DNA of 62,125 nucleotides, from IMG/VR virus record IMGVR_UViG_3300023174_000172, positions 1-62,125 of that record; one strand, written 5' to 3'. The notes under the pieces are model-generated. The model searched no databases. It had not been told where the DNA came from and was given only the letters and a program-made list of their open reading frames with translations. The position numbers and the translations under genes are program-made. Below are positions 27,447 through 37,641 of the stretch, in pieces (within the stretch, counting starts at the first letter, position 1; every line of letters starts with the position of its first letter). Origin of the DNA: a virus.

Positions 27447-30400
27447 ATGGCAAATGGTTATATCCAAGAAATTAAAACGTATGGTGTATCAGATGAATTA
27501 GAGATTTTCATATCCTCTTATTTTAAAAAGATAGACGAATACATTTTTTTTGAATTTGGGTATGTTGATAATGATTTTAATGATAATCTAAAAACTATTT
27601 TTTTAGATTTTGGCGATGATATAACTCAAACTGTTGATATCGACGAACGAATTTATCATAAATACGAAAATGCAGGAACATATACTATAACCTACAGCGC
27701 ATTATATGAAAGTGGAAAAACTACCGATCTATTATATTTAAACAAACCCATTCAAATTTTTACAGAATGGCCGTCATATAATCAAGACGATATCCGTTTA
27801 TTGGACGAAACTGAATTAAAATTACCTTATACCCTAGATCAAATAGAAATTCAACCAAATGAATTCGGAAATGTTGATATTTTTAATACAGCTATATCAA
27901 GATTATTTGATAATTTACAATATTTAATTTATAATTCTAGGACACTTAAAATAGATTTTCCTTATGATGTATACGGCTGGCTCGGTACACATCCGATAGA
28001 AAAAACAGTCGGGGTTCAATGGCACACACAAAATTTTAATTCGGACTATTATAATATACAGGATTCGCTTACAAATTTAAGTTTTTCTATAAATAATAGA
28101 AGTTTATTTCAAAATAACCAATTTAAATTAAATCATTTTTATAATATTAAAGACGTTATAGAAAAAAAAGAAGATTTAATAGTTTTAGATGGTAATACAT
28201 TATTTTATTTGTCAGCCGGAAAAATACCAACACCTATAAATTTTGTAAATAGCACCGAATTTTATACAGATTTTAAAAATATAGTTTCTATAGATATAGA
28301 TGATACCGGAAAATATATTTTTGCCGCTGATGACGTTACGAATAGGGTATATAAAATATATCTAGATATTTCTAAAGGGTTATCTTATATTTATAATGTT
28401 ATAGATGTTGGAGGATTTGGTTATAAAAATGACATTTCTAAATTCGACTCACCATCACAATTAAAATATTATAATAAAAATGTTTTTGTTTTAGATTATA
28501 ATAATAAATGTATTAAAAAATACAATGAATATTTGGTTTGGATTAAAACATACACATATGGGTTTTTAGACACTGTAGATTGGTTGAGTTTTGATATACA
28601 TCCAACAACAGGATTGATATATCTAATAACATCGGATAATAAAATTTATGTTTTAGACGAAACTTTTTATGATTTTGTTTACAGTATAGATTTATCTAAC
28701 ATATTAGAATATGGTGATAAAAAGCTAGTTTTTGACGAAGGCGGTGAGTTTTTTTATATTTTAGTCGCAAATAAAATTGTTTATAAATTTACAGCAACAG
28801 GTATATTTTTAAATTCTTTTGAAAATGATTATATTTTTACAAATATTAAAAAATCCGAAAATAGATCTTTGTTTTTAACATCTAATAATTTTATTTTAAA
28901 ATTTACTGATATTGTAAAATATTATGGAATAGGCGAAGGATTACAAAAATCATATTGGTCAAAAAATGAATTATTGTTGGAATCTGATGAATTTGCATCA
29001 GAATTAAATTATAATAGATCATTATTAAGAATATGTCAAAATATCAAAAAATTTAGAGATTATCTGGATTCTAAATTTATAATAGCAACAGAATTTTCGA
29101 GAGGAAATTTAATAACATTTTATACAAAACAACCGATATCAATAAATGATAGACCGCAATTTGAAATAGATATAGAACTTGAAAAAATTAAAATTGGTTC
29201 TAATGAATTGCATATACCTCAAACATTTAATAGAGAATTAAAAAAACTTTATAATGCATTAGACACTATAAATAATTTTTTAAGCATAAAAACCGAAGAT
29301 GTTGTTAGAATACAAAGAGAAACTTGCGATAGTCCTTTTTGTTGGTCATGGAAAGCAATGTCTTCTTACAATTTAACTCTTCCGGCTATTAAAGTTTGTA
29401 ATATAAACCCAATAACATATAAAGAATTAAAATCAAATTTTCCGGTTGCATATGCTCCAACAAAAAACTGGAATTCTGCTACATCTAAATGTTGTCAAGG
29501 AAAAGCAGATAATATTAATGCTGTAATTTCTGAAAATACTATAATAGTTCCAGCCCCAACATTTTTACCAACAATTAGACCAACAAATACACCTACACCT
29601 ACACCTACAGTTACTCCTACATTTACACCAAGCCCAACACCAACATTCACCCTAACACCAACATCAACTCCTACAGGAACACCAACAAACACACCTACAA
29701 TTACACCAACACCAACTCCTACAAAAACTCCCACCCCTACAGGAACACCAACTCCCACAGGAACACCAACAAACACACCAACAAACACACCAACAAACAC
29801 ACCTACTAGAACACCTACTAGAACACCTACTAGAACTCCAACCAATACACCAACTAGTACACCGTTACCACCCACATCTACTCCTACACCAACGTCAACA
29901 TTGACCCGAACACCAGTCCCAACCGAAACACCAACACCAACACCTACACCTACTAATACACTAACACCAACACCAACAAACACACCGACCAATACTCCAA
30001 CACGTACTCCAACACCAACACCTACTAATACACCGATACCAAGAGTTTCTTTTCAATCTGATTACAGTAATAATGCTACGTTTGTGGTTCCTGCTGGGTG
30101 TAATTCTATCAATGCTTTAATAATTGCTGGCGGCGGTGGCGGCGGAACAGGGCAAGAAGTTGGAGATGGCGGTGGCGGTGGCGGCGGAGGATCTGGCGGT
30201 TATACTAATGTGACCATTTCCGTAACACCCGGTCAAAGTATTGGCGTAATAGTTGGTTCTGGTGGAGCTGGAGGTCAAACGTCAGGAAGAGGAAGTAAAC
30301 ATAATGGAGATACTGGTGGATTTTCTCAAGTCGGTGGATCAAGAGTTAACGGAGGATTTGGTGGACAGGCTGGAAATAGTGGAAACGGTGGCTCTGGCGG

Positions 30401-30665
30401 CAACGGCGGAAGTCCCAATGGAGGATCAGGGTCAAGAGGAAGCAGTGGAAGTAAAGATACCTCTAGCGGCAACGGCGGCAACGGCGGTGGAAACCCATAC
30501 GGATCAGGCGGCGGCGGTGGAAACAAAGGAACTGGCAGCAACGGTAACGGTCATGGCGGCGGTGGAGGTGGAGCAGGTTTCAATGATCGATCCAAACCAC
30601 TTGGTTGGTCTGGTGGAAACGGCGCAAAAGGTTTTGTTAGAATAACCGGATCAAAATATAGATAA
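27447..30665 (+). CDS. Tail adhesin: PKD-like, beta-propeller, Thr-Pro linker, Gly-rich tip
   Basis: 1072 residues. The N-terminal PKD-like domain (about 40-95) has [10 protein letters not shown] and [16 protein letters not shown] beta-propeller-like region (about 240-500) has [16 protein letters not shown] and [16 protein letters not shown]. Residues about 510-700 end with a Cys-containing CDSPFCWSW segment. Then come the longest Thr-Pro tract (about 710-865) and a Gly-rich C-terminal module (about 870-1072). That module opens [20 protein letters not shown] and is full of GGGGG runs. Such Gly-rich tips occur in phage adhesins and could form a polyglycine-II packed receptor-binding domain. 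It is paralogous to both Gly-rich modules of the 37642-40554 product. Confidence 0.8.
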   Translation: MANGYIQEIKTYGVSDELEIFISSYFKKIDEYIFFEFGYVDNDFNDNLKTIFLDFGDDITQTVDIDERIYHKYENAGTYTITYSALYESGKTTDLLYLNKPIQIFTEWPSYNQDDIRLLDETELKLPYTLDQIEIQPNEFGNVDIFNTAISRLFDNLQYLIYNSRTLKIDFPYDVYGWLGTHPIEKTVGVQWHTQNFNSDYYNIQDSLTNLSFSINNRSLFQNNQFKLNHFYNIKDVIEKKEDLIVLDGNTLFYLSAGKIPTPINFVNSTEFYTDFKNIVSIDIDDTGKYIFAADDVTNRVYKIYLDISKGLSYIYNVIDVGGFGYKNDISKFDSPSQLKYYNKNVFVLDYNNKCIKKYNEYLVWIKTYTYGFLDTVDWLSFDIHPTTGLIYLITSDNKIYVLDETFYDFVYSIDLSNILEYGDKKLVFDEGGEFFYILVANKIVYKFTATGIFLNSFENDYIFTNIKKSENRSLFLTSNNFILKFTDIVKYYGIGEGLQKSYWSKNELLLESDEFASELNYNRSLLRICQNIKKFRDYLDSKFIIATEFSRGNLITFYTKQPISINDRPQFEIDIELEKIKIGSNELHIPQTFNRELKKLYNALDTINNFLSIKTEDVVRIQRETCDSPFCWSWKAMSSYNLTLPAIKVCNINPITYKELKSNFPVAYAPTKNWNSATSKCCQGKADNINAVISENTIIVPAPTFLPTIRPTNTPTPTPTVTPTFTPSPTPTFTLTPTSTPTGTPTNTPTITPTPTPTKTPTPTGTPTPTGTPTNTPTNTPTNTPTRTPTRTPTRTPTNTPTSTPLPPTSTPTPTSTLTRTPVPTETPTPTPTPTNTLTPTPTNTPTNTPTRTPTPTPTNTPIPRVSFQSDYSNNATFVVPAGCNSINALIIAGGGGGGTGQEVGDGGGGGGGGSGGYTNVTISVTPGQSIGVIVGSGGAGGQTSGRGSKHNGDTGGFSQVGGSRVNGGFGGQAGNSGNGGSGGNGGSPNGGSGSRGSSGSKDTSSGNGGNGGGNPYGSGGGGGNKGTGSNGNGHGGGGGGAGFNDRSKPLGWSGGNGAKGFVRITGSKYR
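29575..30040 (+). repeat. Thr-Pro tract 3 (longest)
   Basis: About 155 residues of [13 protein letters not shown] and RTPTRTPT. Near-identical 12-base units (ACACCAACAAAC, ACACCTACTAGA) occur three times in succession, a sign of recent slippage or recombination. Confidence 0.95.
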
Positions 30666-30698
30666 AAGCAAAAAAAATAGTAATTACATTAAAATAAA

Positions 30699-30709
30699 AA
30701 TAAGTATTT
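30699..30709 (+). promoter_or_regulatory. Late-promoter-like box, AATAAGTATTT, with long leader
   Basis: Matches the element but lies 70 bases before the ATG at 30780. It would give the only real 5' leader among the boxes, containing ATAACGGAGAACAC, which includes a GGAG too far from the ATG to act as a normal Shine-Dalgarno. Confidence 0.35.
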
Positions 30710-30779
30710 TCGTTCAATAATAGTATTCACGTTTTATAATATAACGGAGAACACATTTTTTGATGAGACTTGAGAACAT

Positions 30780-33700
30780 ATGAGCAATAGATACCATTCC
30801 AAATACCATAGAAGAAATCACCACACATATTCAAATATAAACATTCCTGATGCGGGACACGATCCTATAGCAAGTATAGCAGAACCGTTTTTAGGGGAAT
30901 TTATATTATCAGGATCTTTAAGTGCTGTAGCACCTTTAAGTTCTTATGCAGCACATTTTTATTCAAATAATACTGCAATTTGCGCTATTGGGGGATATGA
31001 AGGCATTTTTGTAAAAGGATCAAATGACGGTATTCAAGTTTTTTCTGAAAATTTAGCAATTTCATCGTATTCTTTAAAACTTGCTGGAAGTTTTGCCTCT
31101 CCGGTTAGAGCTATTTCTGCTAATGGTAACTTCATTGGTGCTGATATTTATTCTAATAATGTTTCTATCTCATCATTCGGTAAAAATATTGGACTAGAGG
31201 TTGCATCAAACAATAGAGCTATCTCTGCTAATGGTAACTTCATTGGTCTAGAAGTTGTATCTCCTGTTAGAGCTATTTCTGCTAATGGTAATATTTTAGG
31301 TGCTGATATTTATTCTAATAATGTTTCTATCTCTTCTTTTGGTAAAAATATTGGTCTAGAAGTAGCCTCTAATTTTAGAGCTATTTCTGCTAATGGTAAC
31401 TTCATTGGTGCTGATATTTATTCTAATAATGTTTCTATCTCTTCTTTTGGTAAAAATATAGGATTAGAGGTTGCATCAAACAATAGAGCTATCTCTGCTA
31501 ATGGTAACTTCATTGGTGCTGATATATACTCTAACAATGTTTCTATATCATCTTTTGGTAAAAATATTGGTCTAGAAGTAGCCTCTAATTTTAGAGCTAT
31601 TTCTGCTAATGGTAATATTTTAGGTGCTGATATTTATTCTAATAATGTTTCTATCTCTTCTTTTGGTAAAAATATAGGATTAGAGGTTGCATCAAACAAT
31701 AGAGCTATTTCTGCTAATGGTAATTTTATTGGTATAGAAGTTGCCTCTCCGGTTAGAGCTATCTCTGCTAATGGTAACTTCATTGGTGCTGATATATACT
31801 CTAACAATGTTTCTATATCATCTTTTGGTAAAAATATAGGATTAGAGGTTGCATCAAACAATCGAGCTATTTCTGCTAATGGTATAACAGTAGCAATAGA
31901 GGCTTATAGTTTAAACACTCCTCTTTCAACAGCATATGGAAATAATATTATGCACGGTAGAGTGGGTATTAACAATAATGCCCCTACCAAGGCATTAGAT
32001 TTATTAGGAGATACTAATTTTGACGGAAACGTTACAATTACCGGAAATCTTTCAACGTTAGGATATGTAACTAGACTTGATACATATGTAGTAATAACAA
32101 GTGCTGTTGATATTTACAATAAAGGCACAGGACCAGCCTTAACAGTTACACAAGAAGGAAATCAACCAATAGCACATTTTATAGATTCTAATGGCGATGA
32201 TATTGTTTTTGCCGATGATGGTAAATTGGGATTAGGAACATATACACCAGAAGCAAATATTCATATAGTAGAATCTACCCAAATACCAGAAGTTAGAATA
32301 CAATCTTTAATTGATGCATATAATCCAGTGTTAAGATTGGCGGGAAATTCGGGGTTAAATGCTGAAGGATTTTACATACAATATGATAATTTTTACGGTG
32401 ACACATATTTTAAAAATATATATCACAACGCAACACTAAATAAAGCATTTCATTTTCAAACCGGATATAATACTACCACAGAAGCTCTTACAATAAAATC
32501 TACAGGTCAAGTAGGTATTTTAACAACAGAGCCGACAGAATCATTGACCGTAAATGGAAATATTAGTACAAATGGTAACATATTAGTAAATGATTCTAAA
32601 TTTATTCAATTTGGTTATAATTATGGAGCAAATGATTACGGTTTAATTAAATTTGACTTTACTGATGACGGTAACTCTAGATTAATTTTTCAAACCGGAG
32701 ATAATGGAAATGAACCTCTTGTATTTAGACAATATAATAATTCTACACCATATAATAGACTGATTATAGGAACCGATGGTAGGGTAGGCATAGGAACTAA
32801 TACTTCTACAACAATCGAAACCTTTCCGCAACAACTAACAGTTTATGGCGGCATCAGTGCAACCGAAGAAGGATATTTTGATAAAGTCAATATAAATAAA
32901 GGAACGGTAACACAACCATCATTAAAATTTCAAACAGATTCTAATACAGGTATATTTTCACCAGCCGATGATACCTTTTCAATAACCACAAATGGTTCTG
33001 AAAAAGTTAGAGTATCACAAAAAGGAGACGTTCTTTTAGATACTTATATATATCCACCAACTTCATATAATAATAGTAATTATAAAGTATTACATATGGC
33101 CTCTCCGGTTTCTAATGGAAGCACTGTTGTTTCTTTAGCATCTCTCGGCAACAATACATCTTTTATCGGAACACTATCGTCTACTGGTATGGTAATAGGA
33201 ACCGAAACCCAAAATATAGATTTTAAATCTGGAATGGTTTATGCCAGTAATGATATTTTAAATACAGGAACTTCTCGTCTTTCTATTAAAAATGGTAATA
33301 TCGGTATCGGAACAAATAATCCAGTCGAAAAATTAACCATAGTTGGCAATATCAGCACAACCGGAAAAATTAATGATAAATGGTTCGATCCATTAGATTT
33401 TAGTTATGTTTCACTAAGAGAAGAATTTGGAACTGGTGGTACTACATCAGGAACAATAGGTCAATTAGGATGGAATATCGCAGGAACCGGAGTAACTATT
33501 GAAAACAGTTTTAGTAATACTTTTCATAGTATACCTTTTTCTTTATATATAAGAACTCCTGCGAGTATAATAACTCCAAATTTAGTAGTAGGTTCTTTGA
33601 GCTTAGGAAATATCCCAGCATTTACCGGACAAGGACTAGCAACAAACAGTTCTTACAAAACAAAAACGGCTGGTCTTGTTTACCATGAAATTGCAAACAA

Positions 33701-35066
33701 AATTGCTTGGTCATTACAATATAGCGCAGACCGAACATATGATAAAATAACCTTACCATATTCGTTTGGCGTAAGATATATCCCTAGATCAAGTGCGGCA
33801 TGGTCAACCCCAACATCTTACTCTATAGGTGATAATATAAGACCAACCTCACAAAATGGATTTAAATACATAACAACAACAGCTGGATCTAGCTATGCAT
33901 CTTATCCAGAACCAACATGGCCTACCACATTTAAAGACACTGTTATAGGATATCCGTCTATATGGGCAAGTACTACAAGTTATGCTACGAATTATTACGT
34001 TAGACCAACAGTAGTTAATGCTTACAAATATAAAAATATAGTAACCGGAACAACTACTTCCAATGGATCACAACCAACATGGCCTACATCGGTTGGTCAA
34101 CTTGTTGCTGATACTAATATATCTATATGGGTTACAACTAATTCATATTCTCTTAATTCTGTAGTTAGACCCACAGCAGTTACTTCAGGTGGCTACAAAT
34201 ATGTTAACCAAGTAACCGGAACAACTACTTCCAATGGATCACAACCAACATGGCCTACTAATATAGGAGATTTGATTGCTGATACTAGTATATCTATTTG
34301 GGCTACAACTAATTCTTATTCTCTCAGTTCTGTAGTCAGACCTACTGTAGTTACTTCTGGTGGTTACAAGTATGTTAATGCTGTAACCGGAACAACTACT
34401 TCTAATGGATCACAACCAACATGGCCTACATCGGTTGGTCAGCTTGTTGCCGATACTAGTATATCTACTTTCACTCCTTCTATAGCATATTCCGTAAATA
34501 ATTATGTCAGACCTACCGTAGTTACTTCAGGGGGGTTTAAATATAAATGTACTGTCGGTGGTACAGCAGGAGCAGAACCCGTATGGCCTACAGTAGTAGG
34601 AAATACTGTTACTTCCGGTGCAACAACATGGATATGTGAAGCTGGTGGCTATCCTGTATGGCAAACACAGGCTGGTGGCTATCCTGTATGGCAAACACAG
34701 GCTGGTGGCTATCCTGTATGGATTACCGAAGCAGCTGATTATGCTACATGGGTTAATGCTGGCGCGGACGGAAGATCTGATGGAAAATTTGAATTTTTTA
34801 TTACAGGTGCAAATGCCGAAACTAATATTACAACATACCCATCAACAATTTCGTCCGACACATCAAAATATTGTAAGATATCAATTAGATTTTCGAGTAA
34901 TATCGTTAATTTTAGTATAAACGGAGAAAATGAAATATCACATAATATAGGTACTGATTATAATGTCCACCCATCGTTTAATACTAGAAATGATGGAGCA
35001 TATCAATATCCAGATTTTTATATTAAAAAATGGGCATTATATTCAGATGGATGGAATGAGTTTTAA
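30780..35066 (+). CDS. Long tail fibre protein with 18-residue repeat array
   Basis: 1428 residues. Residues about 110-379 are fifteen 18-residue repeats, RAISANGNFIGADIYSNN alternating with VSISSFGKNIGLEVASNN, likely a beta-helical or triple-beta shaft. Fibre modules follow (TESLTVNGNISTNGN, LKFQTDSNTGIFSPADDTF, GIGTNTST). Residues about 1000-1287 contain five W/P repeats with YSxxxxVRPT, GGYKYV and TSNGSQPTWPT, resembling carbohydrate-binding repeats. Three copies of GGYPVWQTQA/ITEA come next. The last ~100 residues look like a lectin-like beta sandwich (CKISIRFSSNIVNFSINGE). It is probably a receptor-binding fibre. Confidence 0.85.
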   Translation: MSNRYHSKYHRRNHHTYSNINIPDAGHDPIASIAEPFLGEFILSGSLSAVAPLSSYAAHFYSNNTAICAIGGYEGIFVKGSNDGIQVFSENLAISSYSLKLAGSFASPVRAISANGNFIGADIYSNNVSISSFGKNIGLEVASNNRAISANGNFIGLEVVSPVRAISANGNILGADIYSNNVSISSFGKNIGLEVASNFRAISANGNFIGADIYSNNVSISSFGKNIGLEVASNNRAISANGNFIGADIYSNNVSISSFGKNIGLEVASNFRAISANGNILGADIYSNNVSISSFGKNIGLEVASNNRAISANGNFIGIEVASPVRAISANGNFIGADIYSNNVSISSFGKNIGLEVASNNRAISANGITVAIEAYSLNTPLSTAYGNNIMHGRVGINNNAPTKALDLLGDTNFDGNVTITGNLSTLGYVTRLDTYVVITSAVDIYNKGTGPALTVTQEGNQPIAHFIDSNGDDIVFADDGKLGLGTYTPEANIHIVESTQIPEVRIQSLIDAYNPVLRLAGNSGLNAEGFYIQYDNFYGDTYFKNIYHNATLNKAFHFQTGYNTTTEALTIKSTGQVGILTTEPTESLTVNGNISTNGNILVNDSKFIQFGYNYGANDYGLIKFDFTDDGNSRLIFQTGDNGNEPLVFRQYNNSTPYNRLIIGTDGRVGIGTNTSTTIETFPQQLTVYGGISATEEGYFDKVNINKGTVTQPSLKFQTDSNTGIFSPADDTFSITTNGSEKVRVSQKGDVLLDTYIYPPTSYNNSNYKVLHMASPVSNGSTVVSLASLGNNTSFIGTLSSTGMVIGTETQNIDFKSGMVYASNDILNTGTSRLSIKNGNIGIGTNNPVEKLTIVGNISTTGKINDKWFDPLDFSYVSLREEFGTGGTTSGTIGQLGWNIAGTGVTIENSFSNTFHSIPFSLYIRTPASIITPNLVVGSLSLGNIPAFTGQGLATNSSYKTKTAGLVYHEIANKIAWSLQYSADRTYDKITLPYSFGVRYIPRSSAAWSTPTSYSIGDNIRPTSQNGFKYITTTAGSSYASYPEPTWPTTFKDTVIGYPSIWASTTSYATNYYVRPTVVNAYKYKNIVTGTTTSNGSQPTWPTSVGQLVADTNISIWVTTNSYSLNSVVRPTAVTSGGYKYVNQVTGTTTSNGSQPTWPTNIGDLIADTSISIWATTNSYSLSSVVRPTVVTSGGYKYVNAVTGTTTSNGSQPTWPTSVGQLVADTSISTFTPSIAYSVNNYVRPTVVTSGGFKYKCTVGGTAGAEPVWPTVVGNTVTSGATTWICEAGGYPVWQTQAGGYPVWQTQAGGYPVWITEAADYATWVNAGADGRSDGKFEFFITGANAETNITTYPSTISSDTSKYCKISIRFSSNIVNFSINGENEISHNIGTDYNVHPSFNTRNDGAYQYPDFYIKKWALYSDGWNEF
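31107..31916 (+). repeat. Fifteen 54-base tandem repeats in the fibre gene
   Basis: Each 54-base unit codes 18 residues. Two alternating unit types (RAISANGN... and VSISSFGK...) form a 108-base higher-order repeat, interrupted at units 3 and 12 by ...VVSPV and ...VASPV variants. Several units are nearly identical in DNA, including wobble positions. Degenerate units precede and follow the array. Confidence 0.95.
33786..34640 (+). repeat. Five W/P carbohydrate-binding-like repeats
   Basis: Five units of about 50-58 residues with W...YS..VRPT..GGYKY..TGTTTSNGSQPTWPT. The central three are nearly identical in DNA (for example GGAACAACTACTTCCAATGG recurs), indicating recent duplication. Confidence 0.9.
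34641..34730 (+). repeat. Three 30-base tandem repeats
   Basis: Units at 34641-34670 and 34671-34700 are identical (GGYPVWQTQA frame); the third (34701-34730) matches for its first 20 bases. Confidence 0.97.
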
Positions 35067-35084
35067 TAATAAAAAAAATAAAAA

Positions 35085-35690
35085 ATGATTAATGAAACAT
35101 TAATAGATATCAATAATGCTACATATGGACAAATTTTTGATTTTGTTTCACCATTAACATTAAATTTTTGTATATCTGGCTATATACCAACAAAAAAAAT
35201 ATGGAAGGTTGTATATGATTTCGGTGACGGTAACACAAAAACCCAAATATTAAATAATGCTACAGAATTTTTAAATTTAACAGCTTTACCGTATCAAAAC
35301 GAACCGGGTGATCCAAGAAACTATATAATAAAAAATCATTATTATTTTGAAGATGTAACAAATAAAATATATAACGTAAAAATTGATTTTTATAGAATAG
35401 GAGAAGAATTGCCACAAATTCTTAAATTTGATTTAAATTTAAGATTACCTATTTACAATTCTGCCGATTTACCATTAAAAAATTTTAAATTGGTAGGCAC
35501 TCGAATGTTTGGTATAGATAATAGAATGATTTATTTATTCGAAAGTCAAAAATATAACCATTTAATACCAGTATTGTTGGATTTCAATATTAAAAATACT
35601 CCCACCCCCACCCCCACTCCTACTCCTACTCCTACCCCTACACCAACTAGAATATATTCACATACATTTACACCAACGCCAACCCCGTAG
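35085..35690 (+). CDS. Tail-associated protein ending in a bare Thr-Pro tract (possibly truncated)
   Basis: 201 residues. An N-terminal domain of about 170 residues has a PKD-like strand pattern (KVVYDFGDGNTKTQI with NHYYFEDVT). It then runs into a Thr-Pro tract that ends in TFTPTPTP and a TAG. Every other Thr-Pro tract here is followed by a C-terminal domain or tail, so this gene may have lost one. The DNA of the tract is a short pure ACTCCTACTCCT-type repeat. It follows the fibre gene by 18 bases and ends 3 bases from the convergent gene 35694-36149. Confidence 0.7.
   Translation: MINETLIDINNATYGQIFDFVSPLTLNFCISGYIPTKKIWKVVYDFGDGNTKTQILNNATEFLNLTALPYQNEPGDPRNYIIKNHYYFEDVTNKIYNVKIDFYRIGEELPQILKFDLNLRLPIYNSADLPLKNFKLVGTRMFGIDNRMIYLFESQKYNHLIPVLLDFNIKNTPTPTPTPTPTPTPTPTRIYSHTFTPTPTP
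35596..35687 (+). repeat. Thr-Pro tract 4 (simple repeat)
   Basis: About 30 residues. Contains the purest hexanucleotide run of the window, CCCACCCCCACTCCTACTCC, followed by RIYSHTF and a last TPTPTP. Confidence 0.93.
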
Positions 35691-35693
35691 AGA

Positions 35694-36149
35694 TTAACAC
35701 ATTGATATTAAATAATTGGCTTTATTGATAGAAGAGTAAATTTCTTCTAGTGTATTATTTAATCCTGATTTTTCTTGGGAGGCTATAAAGGTTTTTAATT
35801 CTTCGGAGTTTAAAAGATTAGTTATTCCGTCGATCAAACTAAAATAACTGTTTTTATAGTCATCAGAACTTTCGGTAATTCTATTTTGACAGAAATTATC
35901 TAGAAATTCTTTGGTTAAAAAATTATTACAATTAGTTTTTGTTAATCCTATAATTTCTTCTTGAAATTTATCAAAAATATCTCCTAGACTATCGTATAAT
36001 TTACCATATATTTTATGTAGATTTATATTATTAGTAAATAAATGACATAATTTTAAATCAGAAAGAAAATCATTCAATTTTTGACAAAATGTAAAAGTTC
36101 CACTAGTTTCAACTTTTGCTGCTATATATGTTATTTCTAAAGTTTGCAT
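35694..36149 (-). CDS. Hypothetical protein
   Basis: 151 residues, helical, with three cysteines in the first half (FCQKL, LCHLF, NCNNF). It has no recognised family or membrane segment. Its ATG overlaps the stop of the gene upstream (TAATG), so it is the last gene of a coupled trio within the minus-strand tail block. It may be a tail assembly factor, by position only. Confidence 0.6.
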   Translation of the reverse strand: MQTLEITYIAAKVETSGTFTFCQKLNDFLSDLKLCHLFTNNINLHKIYGKLYDSLGDIFDKFQEEIIGLTKTNCNNFLTKEFLDNFCQNRITESSDDYKNSYFSLIDGITNLLNSEELKTFIASQEKSGLNNTLEEIYSSINKANYLISMC

Positions 36150-36652
36150 TATAATTTTTTATAGATTCTATTTACAAGTAATAAATTTTCGTGTTCGGTT
36201 CTAGACTCTGATACTAACATGTAATCTTTAAAAATATCAGAATTATTTGATTGTTGGATCAATGTCTCATTATTACTTTCTATTGATAATCCATCATTTT
36301 TTTCTATAGAAGAAGGCGATAGAATTTCTCTAGGTTCTTCTGTAATTTTATCAACAAAAGAATTTTCTTTTGCTATTTTTTCAAAATTTTTATTTAAAGA
36401 TTTATTATAAAAATCATCATTCTTAAAAAAAAGTCTCCAAAAAGGAATAGGAAACAAAAGATTTAGAGCGGTTCTACGATTTTGACATCTTGGGCAAGGT
36501 TCTAAATCTCCTGTAACTAAATATGTTATAGGCCCGATTAACTTTGAATGTAAAATAGCCGCGCAAACATCACCGATACCTTGAGCATATCTAATTTTTT
36601 TAAAATAAAAAAATTCTTTTTTATGATTAAAGTACGTTTTTAAATTTCTCAT
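36149..36652 (-). CDS. Small phage protein with CPxC motif
   Basis: 167 residues. The segment GIGDVCAAILHSKLIGPITY followed by PCPRCQNRRTALNLLFP resembles small phage proteins with a GxGD start, a Cys pair and an R..LN.LFP motif, recalled from phage genomes but with no known function. The remainder is acidic and probably disordered. It overlaps the 36627-37055 gene by 26 bases and the next gene by one. Confidence 0.65.
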   Translation of the reverse strand: MRNLKTYFNHKKEFFYFKKIRYAQGIGDVCAAILHSKLIGPITYLVTGDLEPCPRCQNRRTALNLLFPIPFWRLFFKNDDFYNKSLNKNFEKIAKENSFVDKITEEPREILSPSSIEKNDGLSIESNNETLIQQSNNSDIFKDYMLVSESRTEHENLLLVNRIYKKL

Positions 36653-37055
36653 ATGTTTCTTCTTTCTTTTCTAACTTATCAAGATTTTTTAGATTTTCAA
36701 CTATATTATCATATTTTCCGAATAACGGTTGTAGTTCTAACCACATTTCTTTAAATTGTGGATCAAATAAATTTATATATTCCGATATTTTTCCTAATTG
36801 TCTAATACAAAGTAAATGACTTATTTCTGTATTATAAAGAGCCTTTGTTTTGTTAATAAAATCGGCCTCTAATTCAAATTCATTTAATTTTTGGGTTTCT
36901 ATTTTTTTTATAGAACCGTTTTCATAATTACCGTCCCAAAATTCTTTGTTTATATCAAAATCATCATCAATGTTACGATAATATTGAATGGATGGCGGTA
37001 ATTGATCAGAATATCCTATAAATTCCTTTCGATTATTAAAAAGTACAAACATCAA
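36627..37055 (-). CDS. Hypothetical protein, possible fibre-associated protein
   Basis: 142 residues. The N-terminus MMFVLFNNRKEFIGYSDQLP and a helical, acidic C-terminal half suggest a small soluble protein. Placement next to a collar protein is usual for fibre assembly or host-range accessory genes, but no family match is recognised. It lies 6 bases downstream of the collar gene and overlaps the next gene. Confidence 0.6.
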   Translation of the reverse strand: MMFVLFNNRKEFIGYSDQLPPSIQYYRNIDDDFDINKEFWDGNYENGSIKKIETQKLNEFELEADFINKTKALYNTEISHLLCIRQLGKISEYINLFDPQFKEMWLELQPLFGKYDNIVENLKNLDKLEKKEETYEKFKNVL

Positions 37056-37061
37056 ATATAT

Positions 37062-37616
37062 TTAATATTTGATTATATAATGTAAAGCCACATTTTTTGG
37101 TCGAGTTTCTGTACCACCTTCACCGGAACCATCAGTGGCTGAATTTTTATAGGTATAAGGAGTTACCCAATTCCAACCAGTTTCATTGTTTCCGCCAACT
37201 TTAGTTTTTGATCCAAAATTAGCATACGTATCAACATAAGGATGCGAATGATTTTTAAATGCATCCCCTTGATAGCTTCTAATACCTCTACCGCTATCCA
37301 CACCTCTACCGCTATCCACACCTCTGATAAAAACACCTCTTAAATCAGGCACATTACTACCCACAATAGAAAATAAAATACTAAAATTATCTGTTTTACC
37401 TTGAACGGTTCCAACTGCATTTGGTATAGCCGATCCATCACACAAAAGCCATCCTTCGGGTATAGTGGTTCCAGCAAAAGCCATAACACAACCAGCAGGA
37501 ACAATCGAAAGACCTATTTTAGCCTTATAGGTTCTACCTGCTCTAGCTAGTGGTATTTCGTCTGATGCTGTAATATTACCAGCATCGGTTAATTCTGAAA
37601 TTTTTTTATTTGCCAT
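37062..37616 (-). CDS. Tail collar/short fibre protein (phage collar domain)
   Basis: 184 residues. The N-terminal ISELTDAGNITASDEIPLARAG is a common fibre attachment motif. The collar domain follows, with GTTIPEGWLLCDGSAIPNA and VPDLRGVFIRG. The tip region has NHSHPY, an H-x-H that in T4 gp12/gp37-type fibres coordinates iron, and the end KNVALHYIIKY is the usual C-terminal strand. RGVDSG is duplicated by a perfect 18-base repeat. It is probably a small receptor-binding or collar fibre. Confidence 0.88.
   Translation of the reverse strand: MANKKISELTDAGNITASDEIPLARAGRTYKAKIGLSIVPAGCVMAFAGTTIPEGWLLCDGSAIPNAVGTVQGKTDNFSILFSIVGSNVPDLRGVFIRGVDSGRGVDSGRGIRSYQGDAFKNHSHPYVDTYANFGSKTKVGGNNETGWNWVTPYTYKNSATDGSGEGGTETRPKNVALHYIIKY
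37285..37325 (-). repeat. Perfect 18-base tandem duplication in the collar gene
   Basis: CCTCTACCGCTATCCACA occurs at 37285-37302 and 37303-37320, with a further CCTCT. It duplicates six residues, RGVDSG. Confidence 0.95.
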
Positions 37617-37622
37617 ATATTT

Positions 37623-37633
37623 AAATAATTACC
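37623..37633 (-). promoter_or_regulatory. Late-promoter-like box, GGTAATTATTT (minus strand)
   Basis: Ends 6 bases before the collar ATG; same 11-mer as before gp25. Confidence 0.45.
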
Positions 37634-37641
37634 TAAAAATA

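Noticed and set aside
29495-29992. Open frames opposite the Thr-Pro tracts coding VGVGVGV-like proteins (also 19036-19383, 38747-39151, 39308-39607, 40688-40996, 52981-53286)
   Set aside because: They are antisense shadows of the ACNCCN repeat, which is open in several frames; low complexity, no start signals, and real genes occupy the other strand.
30253-30645. Alternative frames across the Gly-rich modules (also 30326-30541, 38055-38318, 40026-40274)
   Set aside because: GC-rich Gly codons keep other frames open; the in-frame Gly-rich module is continuous with a long structural gene.
31107-31916. CRISPR-like spacing of repeats
   Set aside because: Repeats are contiguous, in frame and 54 bases long with no unique spacers; they are protein-coding repeats in a fibre gene.
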